Shown here one piece after another: positions 14,279-19,528 of a stretch of 19,528 nt of DNA. Origin of the DNA: Halobacteria archaeon (GTDB lineage Archaea; Halobacteriota; Syntropharchaeia; Alkanophagales; Methanospirareceae); NCBI GenBank assembly GCA_029932715.1, contig JAOZPO010000003.1, forward strand, positions 1 to 19,528, written 5' to 3'. The notes under the pieces were generated by a model. That model was not told the origin of the DNA. It ran no database searches and saw only the letters and a list, made by a program, of their open reading frames with translations. The first letter of the stretch is position 1. Every line of letters starts with the position of its first letter. A program made the position numbers and the translations under genes.

Positions 14279-16333
14279 ATGAAATTATCTGATTTAAATC
14301 TGGGAGAACGAGCGGCATCTATATTTGCTGATAGTGCAGAGACAGAATTGTACCCACCGCAGGAAGAGGCGATACGGGCAGGTCTACTCGACAGCAGCAA
14401 TAATTTCGTCATCGCGTCACCAACGGCGAGTGGAAAGACGTTGTTAGCGGAATTGGTAATGTTAAAATCCATTCTGCACGAATCGGGTAAATGCCTCTAT
14501 GTCGTACCTCTGAACGCATTAGCATACGAGAAATACATTAATTTCAGGGATAAGTACAGCACCATAGCAAATGTGGGCATATCCACGGGCGATTATGAAA
14601 GTTCATCGCACTATCTTGAGCGATACGACATCATATTACTAACGCTGGAGAAGCTGGACTCACTCACAAGGGTAAAACCTTCATGGTTAAGGCGTATTTC
14701 GGCTGTGATCGTGGATGAGGTGCATGTGCTGGGAGATGAGAAGAGAGGACCGAGGTTAGAAGGAGCAATGGCACGGTTCATGAGCTTCAACCCGTCTGCG
14801 CGAGTAATTGCATTATCAGCCACGATACCAAATGCTGATGAGTTAGGAACCTGGCTGAATGCAGATCTGATAAAATCAGAATGGCGCCCGGTGCCGTTAA
14901 AGGAGGGAGTATTGCTGGCAAAAGGCGATAACGAGATAATCGAGCGCGTGGTGGAGGAGGTAAAGGACGGATCACAAACGCTGGTTTTTGTAAATACGAA
15001 GAAGGGTTCGGCTTCTTTTGCACGCAAAGTCGCAGCACGGCTGGCTATAAAAATGGCAGAGCTGGATGAGCTTGCGGATACGGTTGACATCGGTGTGGAC
15101 GATCTAAACGAGATAGTCAGGTGCGGCGTTGCCTATCACAACTCCTGGCTGCATCCAGAACAGCGGCGGGCATTAGAAGAGAGTTTCCGAGCGCGGATAT
15201 TAAAAGTTATCTGCTGCACGCCAACGTTGGCAATGGGCGTATCTTTACCTGCGAAAATGGTTATAATCAGGAATTACCGGTTCTTTACGCCCAGTAGGGG
15301 CAATGCACCGATGCCCGTATCATGGGTAAAGCAGGTATTTGGTCGTGCGGGAAGGCCAGAACACGATCGGTATGGGATAGGTTTGATAGTGGCGAAGAGC
15401 GTGGATGAGAAAGAGGACATAGAAGCTTTATACATAAATGGCGACCTGGATCGTGTGGAATCGCAGTTCTCCCGGGATGCTATGTCAGAACAGATTCTGG
15501 CAACCATAGTCGCAGGCGCTCACCAGGTAGAGGAGATATACGAATTCCTTGATACCACCTTCTATGCACATCAGAACCAAACAGAGATGGACTGTGTGAA
15601 AGACGAGATGGACGGCATACTGATTCAATTAAAGGATGCAGGCTTAATAGCAATAGACGATGCAAAAGCAGAGATAATAGCTACTGACTTCGGGGCACTT
15701 TCGTCCAAGCTGTATCTTTCCACTAAGTCCGCATTAGAGTTGAGAGCAGGCATAGAAACTTTGGGCAACGGGGTGACGGAGATATCCGATTTCGATCTCC
15801 TGATACTGCTATGCAGGTGTGATGAAGTAATACCGTTAAGGGTAAAAGACGCGATGGAGATAGCAAGCAGCTTTAGTGATAATCCTGATTGGGTGCACAC
15901 TGGTGCGAATGTGTTGGGCAGTGCTATCGTTGCGCATGCGTGGATAGACGAAATGACGTATCCAGAGCTGAAGGACAGATTCGGGATATATCCCGGCGAG
16001 ATTCACAACAATATCTATGTGCTGGGCTGGATATGCTATGCAGCGTCGCGGATAGCAGAGCATCTTCGTACGGGCGATATGCCTGTAAGATTGAGCACAT
16101 TAAAGGACAGGATAAAGCACGGTGCAAGAACAGAGCTGCTTGAACTGGCTTCTATACGGGGTGTAGGCAGGGTAATAGCAAGGAGGATGTACTCGGCAGG
16201 CTTCAAGAGTGCAGCAGAAGTGGCGAGCGCCGATATAACGCAGTTGGAACGAGTACCAGGTGTCGGACTGAAGCGAGCGGAGAAGATAAAAGAAGAAGCG
16301 AATCGTTTTGTAGCTAAACGATACCAGAACTGA
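14279..16333 (+). CDS. hel308: Hel308-type Ski2-like DNA helicase
   Basis: This 684-residue superfamily 2 helicase is of the Hel308 group, which unwinds 3'-tailed DNA and branched forks during replication restart and recombination in archaea. It has a Q-motif-like YPPQEEAI (25-32), Walker A ASPTASGKT (46-54), TLEKLDSL, a DEVH box (146-149), SAT (180-182) and motif VI QVFGRAGRPE (352-361). These are followed by a winged-helix and ratchet-helix region (about 400-600) and a C-terminal helix-hairpin-helix (RGVGRVIARRMY and VPGVGLKRAEKI, 627-672). Length is slightly below the usual 700-740. DEVH rather than DEIH, and VFGRAG rather than MAGRAG, are small departures. The N-terminus MKLSDLNL fits the family start. 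Leaderless spacing from the TATA at 14244-14254 supports ATG 14279. The gene is likely monocistronic. Confidence 0.9.
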   Translation: MKLSDLNLGERAASIFADSAETELYPPQEEAIRAGLLDSSNNFVIASPTASGKTLLAELVMLKSILHESGKCLYVVPLNALAYEKYINFRDKYSTIANVGISTGDYESSSHYLERYDIILLTLEKLDSLTRVKPSWLRRISAVIVDEVHVLGDEKRGPRLEGAMARFMSFNPSARVIALSATIPNADELGTWLNADLIKSEWRPVPLKEGVLLAKGDNEIIERVVEEVKDGSQTLVFVNTKKGSASFARKVAARLAIKMAELDELADTVDIGVDDLNEIVRCGVAYHNSWLHPEQRRALEESFRARILKVICCTPTLAMGVSLPAKMVIIRNYRFFTPSRGNAPMPVSWVKQVFGRAGRPEHDRYGIGLIVAKSVDEKEDIEALYINGDLDRVESQFSRDAMSEQILATIVAGAHQVEEIYEFLDTTFYAHQNQTEMDCVKDEMDGILIQLKDAGLIAIDDAKAEIIATDFGALSSKLYLSTKSALELRAGIETLGNGVTEISDFDLLILLCRCDEVIPLRVKDAMEIASSFSDNPDWVHTGANVLGSAIVAHAWIDEMTYPELKDRFGIYPGEIHNNIYVLGWICYAASRIAEHLRTGDMPVRLSTLKDRIKHGARTELLELASIRGVGRVIARRMYSAGFKSAAEVASADITQLERVPGVGLKRAEKIKEEANRFVAKRYQN

Positions 16334-16343
16334 TTAGAGCGAA

Positions 16344-16430
16344 GTATAAAAGAGATGTAGAGAGAGATCAGCTAAAGAATTTGATCATAGCTTAAGCTTA
16401 AGACAGATGAGGTAAAAAGTAAAACGGAGG
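16344..16430 (+). promoter_or_regulatory. Promoter and leader of the histidine-kinase gene
   Basis: GTATAAAAG at about 16344-16352 is a good TATA box, predicting a start near 16374 and a leader of about 60 nucleotides. The leader contains the 12-bp perfect palindrome CTTAAGCTTAAG (16391-16402), a possible operator. GGAGG at 16426-16430 touches ATG 16431 but lies 9 bases from GTG 16440, which favours the latter as the real start. Confidence 0.45.
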
Positions 16431-16439
16431 ATGAAGGCA

Positions 16440-18473
16440 GTGGAAAAGCCAGCATACAAAAGAGCGGAACGATCAGTAACAAGGACGCAGGTTGTTATTA
16501 TAATGGTTATCACTATTGCCATTATAGTAGCAGTAATCCTCAGCAACCAGGCATATAGTGCTACGAAGCAGCGGGCTACCGATCAGTTCAACCAGCAACA
16601 GTTGGCGTTAGCTCGCTCAGCCGCCATCAGCATTGAGCAGTTCATCATAAACGTAGAAGATGACCTGCTCGCGCTCTCAGAGCTACCTGCGGTGCAGAGG
16701 CTGGAACCAGGGATTCAGAATGAGCTGAAAGCTATCTATCTTGGATTTCCACCAGAAACATCTTTACGGCGGTTGGATAAAGGTGGTACTCTCCGTTTTA
16801 TCTATCAGTTCATTGCATACGCGCCAGTTCATGTTGGCGACCATATCTGGTCAGTAGCCGTGTGTGCCCCATGTGAAGAGGTGGAGCGGATTATTGCTGC
16901 TGCGCACCCCCGTGAGTTACTTGTACTGGGGTATATTATCCTACTGCTGATAGCGGGAGGCAGTTTCATTATCCTCTCTGAACGCCGCAAGGAAAAGACG
17001 CTGGAGCATGAAGTGAGAAGGCGGACAGAGGAACTGCGAGAAAGCGAGGAGGAGTATCGTTCCTTAGTAGAGTCAACCGACGATTCCGTTTATTTACTGG
17101 ATACCGACTGCCGGTATCTGTTCATAAGCGATAAACATCTATCAAGACTTGGATTGCCCCGCGATCAGGTTATAGGAAAATCATACGGCGAGTTTCATGC
17201 ACCAGAAGAGACGAAAGAGCTTGCTGAGAATGTCAAGCGTGTATTCGAAACCGGGAAGTCAATTCAGCATGAGCATCTGAGTAGAAGCGACAACAGGTAT
17301 ATCATCCGAACTTTAAGTCCGGTAAAAGAGCTGGATGGTGGTGTAGCAGCCGTAACGATAGTTTCAAAGGACATTACAGCTCTGAAGCATACGGAGAAGC
17401 GGATAAAAGAAGAGCGGGACAACCTGAATTTAATATTTGAAAGCATGGTTGACGGTGTGTATCTCGTCTCAGATGACTACAAAGTAGAGTTTATGAACCG
17501 GGTTCTGATTGATGAGCTCGGAGACCATGTAGGGGATATTTGCTATAAAGCGTTTCATGATAGAGAAGAACCCTGTCCAGGGTGCAAAAATCCTGCGGTA
17601 ATGAAGGGGAAGACGGTGCGGTGGGAGTGGTCCTCCCGCAGGAGGAACAAGACTTACGATCTTGTTGAGACACCTCTGAAGAACATTGACGGCAGTATAT
17701 CGAAATTAACGATTTTCAGGGACATCACGGAACGCAAACGCATGGAAGAAGAGAGAGCAGGAGCAGAGAAGAGGCAGTTACAACTGCACGCGGAATTAGA
17801 GAAATCGCACCGGGAATTAAAGGATTTCGCTTATATCGTTTCGCATGATTTAAAAGCGCCACTACGTGCTATTTCCGCCCTGGCTGAGTGGATAGTAGCT
17901 GATTATAGAGATAAGCTGGATGAGGAGGGTAAAAAGCAACTGGACCTGCTGCTGAATCGCGTAAGGAGGATGCACGGGTTAATTGATAGTGTTCTGAGAT
18001 ATTCAATGATTGAGCGCGTGAAAGGCGAAAAAGAAGAGGTGGATTTAAATGCACTTGTGTCAGAAATAATAGCTATGCTCAATCCACCGGAGAATATAAG
18101 AATAGAGGTGGTAAACGAGTTACCTACTATTTTATGTGAGAGAACCCGGCTGGAACAGGTATTCCAGAATCTATTGAGCAATGCCGTGCGATATATGGAC
18201 AAGCCGAAAGGGGAGATAACAATTGGATGCACGGAAGAGGAGGGATACTGGAAGTTCCATGTTGCTGATAACGGACCCGGGATAGAGGAGCGATATTATG
18301 ATAAGATATTCCAGATATTCCAAACGCTGAAACCGCGTGATGATGTTGAAAGTACAGGCGTAGGTCTTACAATAGTGAAGAAAATAGTAGAGTCGCAGGG
18401 TGGCGAAATATGGGTGCACTCGAAAGTAGGAGAGGGGAGTACATTCTTTTTTAGTGTTCCCAAAAGGGAGTAA
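16440..18473 (+). CDS. Membrane sensor histidine kinase: contracted Cache domain, two PAS domains, HisKA-HATPase
   Basis: This protein is 677 residues from GTG 16440 (680 from ATG 16431, used for numbering here). Transmembrane helices at about 20-38 and 161-182 flank an extracytoplasmic stretch of only 120 residues. That stretch starts like a double-Cache sensor (RLDKGGTLRFIY, 114-125) and jumps at once to the motif that normally closes it (AYAPVHVGDHIWSVAVCAP, 129-147), so the central ligand-binding part seems deleted. Cytoplasmic PAS 1 spans about 207-316 and PAS 2 about 328-433, the latter with a CPGC motif (C382, C385) plus C371. HisKA carries H472 in VSHDLKAPLRAI. HATPase shows FQNLLSNAVRY (N box), ADNGPGIEE (G1), and STGVGLTIVKKI (G2). 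The response regulator directly downstream is broken, so the kinase may have no local partner or may signal to another one. Confidence 0.9.
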   Translation: MEKPAYKRAERSVTRTQVVIIMVITIAIIVAVILSNQAYSATKQRATDQFNQQQLALARSAAISIEQFIINVEDDLLALSELPAVQRLEPGIQNELKAIYLGFPPETSLRRLDKGGTLRFIYQFIAYAPVHVGDHIWSVAVCAPCEEVERIIAAAHPRELLVLGYIILLLIAGGSFIILSERRKEKTLEHEVRRRTEELRESEEEYRSLVESTDDSVYLLDTDCRYLFISDKHLSRLGLPRDQVIGKSYGEFHAPEETKELAENVKRVFETGKSIQHEHLSRSDNRYIIRTLSPVKELDGGVAAVTIVSKDITALKHTEKRIKEERDNLNLIFESMVDGVYLVSDDYKVEFMNRVLIDELGDHVGDICYKAFHDREEPCPGCKNPAVMKGKTVRWEWSSRRRNKTYDLVETPLKNIDGSISKLTIFRDITERKRMEEERAGAEKRQLQLHAELEKSHRELKDFAYIVSHDLKAPLRAISALAEWIVADYRDKLDEEGKKQLDLLLNRVRRMHGLIDSVLRYSMIERVKGEKEEVDLNALVSEIIAMLNPPENIRIEVVNELPTILCERTRLEQVFQNLLSNAVRYMDKPKGEITIGCTEEEGYWKFHVADNGPGIEERYYDKIFQIFQTLKPRDDVESTGVGLTIVKKIVESQGGEIWVHSKVGEGSTFFFSVPKRE

Positions 18474-18488
18474 GGGTAGTGCAGAAAC

Positions 18489-18726
18489 ATGAAAGAGCGT
18501 GTGGAAATTCTTCTTCCTGGTTGAGGGCGATAACGTTGTAGATGTAATTACCGTCAAAAGAGCTCATAAAGAGATTAAGGTCACGAACCCGGTGATTGTC
18601 ACGGGCAATGTAGAAGAGGCATATCTGAGAGATGAAAAGAGTAAAAAGCCCGGGATCATTCTTTTAGATTTGAATCAACCTTTAACGGCATTGCTCGTTT
18701 CATCTGTGTTAATTAACCTGCGTTAA
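18489..18726 (+). pseudogene. Frameshifted and truncated response-regulator receiver remnant
   Basis: Fifteen bases after the kinase stop, ATG 18489 begins MKERVEILL, the usual start of a single-domain receiver of the Rcp1 type, but this frame stops at TGA 18522. The receiver continues in another frame from about 18514: FLVEGDNVVDVITVKRAHKE, then VTGNVEEAYLRDE and IILLDLNQP with the phospho-acceptor aspartate. The expected LVEDNPVDV has become LVEGDNVVDV, about two residues are missing in the EEA-YLRDE segment, and after DLNQP the sequence is unrelated (LTALLVSSVLINLR, then TAA). The second half of the domain, with the conserved Thr/Ser and Lys, is missing. The break coincides with the start of a short-repeat cluster. 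A frame from GTG 18499 stays open (75 codons) but is unlikely to give a working protein. Confidence 0.72.
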
Positions 18727-18836
18727 TCAGTGTAAACATTTTATTTTTTATATGACCTATAACAACACTGTTCCGACACGGATTTACACGGATTTACACG
18801 GATTGCACTGATTTTTTTGTCTGCGTTAATCTGTGC
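18706..18836. repeat. Short 10-bp tandem repeats with flanking direct and inverted copies
   Basis: GATTTACACG occurs in tandem from about 18775 to 18810: three near-identical units and a degenerate fourth, period 10. CTGCGTTAATCAGTG (18719-18733) recurs as CTGCGTTAATCTGTG (18821-18835) with one mismatch about 100 bp away. AATCAGTGTAA (18725-18735) is nearly the reverse complement of TTGCACTGATT (18803-18813). The cluster begins inside the tail of the response-regulator remnant. No transposase or long terminal repeat is visible. Similar low-complexity runs (CCGTGTAAAT-type) are familiar from many environmental genomes; whether they move is unknown. Confidence 0.65.
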
Positions 18837-19059
18837 CCTGTATACTTTTTATATGTCTTTTAGTTGGCTATGCTTAACCGAACACACATAGGCATTATAC
18901 AGCACAAGGGCACAGGGCATTCACACATGTGCTTTATACATATCTCGCATCTGTCGCCCCCGCTTTTTACGCGATGTAAACTTTTTGGGGATAAGACGTA
19001 AATAACATATAAGCATTTCCATAGCTTCTAAAAATTCTTGCGATGTACTCAAATTTTGC

Positions 19060-19070
19060 TTTATATATAT
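19060..19070 (+). promoter_or_regulatory. TATA box of the secreted-protein gene
   Basis: TTTATATATAT is a strong archaeal TATA box. It predicts transcription from about 19091 and thus an unusually long leader of about 205 nucleotides before ATG 19296. A second, weaker candidate, AAATATAAAAAA at 19263-19273, would give an almost leaderless transcript but overlaps the region of the strong SD, so the upstream promoter is preferred. Confidence 0.5.
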
Positions 19071-19191
19071 GAAACATATTTTAGCACGTTCTGTGAGGAA
19101 CTATGTGTGTATGAAGGAGTTCAATAGCACGACATAAAAATTGGTTGCAGTGGCAATTAACGAGTATAAACCGAAAGTGAGTTTATTAATG

Positions 19192-19250
19192 AATGACTAT
19201 TGTGTCATTACCTTTACTTACTGTGTGTATAGGAGGTAAGGGAGAGGTAA
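19192..19250 (+). promoter_or_regulatory. Candidate leader hairpins that may hide ribosome binding sites
   Basis: AATGAC (19192-19197) and GTCATT (19204-19209) are perfect 6-bp arms with a 6-base loop. Just downstream, TTACCT (19208-19213) can pair with AGGTAA (19245-19250), and CTTAC (19217-19221) with GTAAG (19236-19240). This makes a second stem that buries the SD-like GAGAGGTAA. The two stems share bases 19208-19209, so they compete. TTACCT can also pair with AGGTGA (19279-19284) of the main SD with one G-U pair. The structure was drawn by eye; its role is inference. Confidence 0.35.
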
Positions 19251-19255
19251 GCGTA

Positions 19256-19312
19256 ATGCATAAATATAAAAAATTAGGAGGTGAAACTGCAAAAGATGAA
19301 ACTGAAGAATAA
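19256..19312 (+). CDS. Possible upstream leader mini-ORF (18 residues) overlapping the secreted-protein start
   Basis: ATG 19256 opens MHKYKKLGGETAKDETEE and ends at TAA 19310-19312. It has an SD-like GAGAGGTAA placed a few bases upstream and overlaps the secreted-protein start (ATG 19296) by 17 bases in another reading frame. The codons GGAGGT inside it are themselves the SD of the downstream gene. It could be a leader peptide coupling translation to the downstream gene. It is also short enough to arise by chance. Confidence 0.3.
   Translation: MHKYKKLGGETAKDETEE
19276..19284 (+). promoter_or_regulatory. Strong SD for the secreted-protein gene
   Basis: AGGAGGTGA is a full-strength match to the archaeal anti-SD sequence and ends 11 bases before ATG 19296. 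GTG 19281 is in the same frame but lies inside the SD, so ATG 19296 is the start. Confidence 0.7.
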
Positions 19313-19528
19313 TTTTAGTTTGTTCGTGTTAGTTTTTTTGTGCATAGCTGTGTTTGGATTAGTAAGTGCAGTAAGTGCTGAACCTTCAGTAACAACTATT
19401 TTGAATGACAAATATGGACAGGGGAATTGGGTATTTGATTCCGAAACGAATATCCGGTTTACTCAAACTCAGAAAGTCGTTCTTATAGCAGTTGACAATC
19501 ACTCAGCGGGTTATGCTGATCCTACCGG
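19296..19528 (+). CDS. N-terminus of a secreted or surface protein of unknown function (runs off the right edge)
   Basis: The frame is open from ATG 19296 to the window end (77 codons). The N-terminus is a clear signal peptide: basic MKLKNN, hydrophobic FSLFVLVFLCIAVFGLV, then SAVSAEPS with a likely cleavage after SAVSA. The mature part begins EPSVTTILNDKYGQGNWVFD and contains TNIRFTQTQKVVLIAVDNHS. I do not recognise the family. The short GNW and TQTQ motifs resemble beta-rich secreted proteins of methanogens/ANME, which is a weak impression. A strong SD and a long leader suggest good, possibly controlled, expression. Confidence 0.8.
   Translation, partial: MKLKNNFSLFVLVFLCIAVFGLVSAVSAEPSVTTILNDKYGQGNWVFDSETNIRFTQTQKVVLIAVDNHSAGYADPT

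Larger units (their letters stand above)
18727..19255. other. 529-bp intergenic stretch with no convincing gene
   Basis: No reading frame on either strand looks coding; the longest are short and of odd composition. The left third holds the 10-bp repeat cluster. The middle (18840-19050) is A/T-rich with a weak inverted AGCACA/TGTGCT pair around 18902-18934 and nothing I recognise. The right third holds a strong TATA box and the leader of the secreted-protein gene, described separately. I see no tRNA or known structured RNA. Confidence 0.6.

Noticed and set aside
16431..16439. ATG 16431 as start of the histidine kinase
   Set aside because: GGAGG directly touches this ATG, leaving no spacing; GTG 16440 is at a normal distance. 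The difference is three residues.
18840..19255. Possible tRNA or known riboswitch in the intergenic region
   Set aside because: I could not build a cloverleaf or match any known riboswitch core; only small stems near 19192-19250 are visible.

Overview
The window looks like a piece of a euryarchaeal chromosome. The support is translation factor aIF2 gamma, a Hel308-type helicase, a zinc-hook Rad50-type ATPase, an archaeal DUF1786 protein, a NosD-like surface beta-helix protein with a C-terminal domain I know from methanogen/ANME-type secreted proteins, a PGF-CTERM (archaeosortase) tail, and TATA boxes placed for leaderless or short-leader transcripts. The mix of an acyl-CoA dehydrogenase, Cache/PAS histidine kinase and NosD proteins would suit an ANME-1/Syntrophoarchaeum-like lineage, but that placement is inference.

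Layout. 1-3451 (minus): a Rad50-like ATPase followed 41 bp later by the start of a large restriction/methylation-type protein that runs off the left edge. 3533-4147 (plus): pdxT, divergent from rad50 and sharing its TATA region. 4161-5369 (minus): aIF2 gamma, convergent with pdxT. 5517-6653 (plus): acyl-CoA dehydrogenase. 6676-6909 (minus): an orphan PGF-CTERM tail with no start codon. 6928-10790 (minus): a 1045-residue NosD-like protein followed by a methylthioadenosine/methylthioinosine phosphorylase. 10864-11895 (minus): DUF1786 protein. 12053-13210 (plus): GT4 glycosyltransferase, whose end overlaps the end of mtnA (13203-14183, minus). 14279-16333 (plus): Hel308. 16440-18473 (plus): a sensor histidine kinase, then a frameshifted and truncated response-regulator remnant (18489-18726) ending at a cluster of short 10-bp repeats. 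18727-19255: intergenic, with repeats, a strong TATA box and a long leader. 19296-end: the start of a secreted protein.

How the genes fit together. mtnP and mtnA are consecutive steps of methylthioadenosine salvage (phosphorolysis, then isomerisation of 5-methylthioribose-1-phosphate), although they are 6 kb apart and separately transcribed. The rest is housekeeping (aIF2 gamma, pdxT, Hel308) mixed with cell-surface and signalling genes, several of which show decay or domain loss: the PGF-CTERM tail, the response regulator, and a histidine-kinase Cache domain that lacks its middle.

I found no CRISPR array, transposase, rRNA or tRNA. I cannot demonstrate a new multi-gene system. The best leads are (a) an orphan Rad50-like ATPase next to a nuclease/methylase-type gene instead of mre11, (b) an acyl-CoA dehydrogenase with a relocated catalytic acid, and (c) a structured leader with an overlapping upstream mini-ORF before the secreted protein at the right edge.
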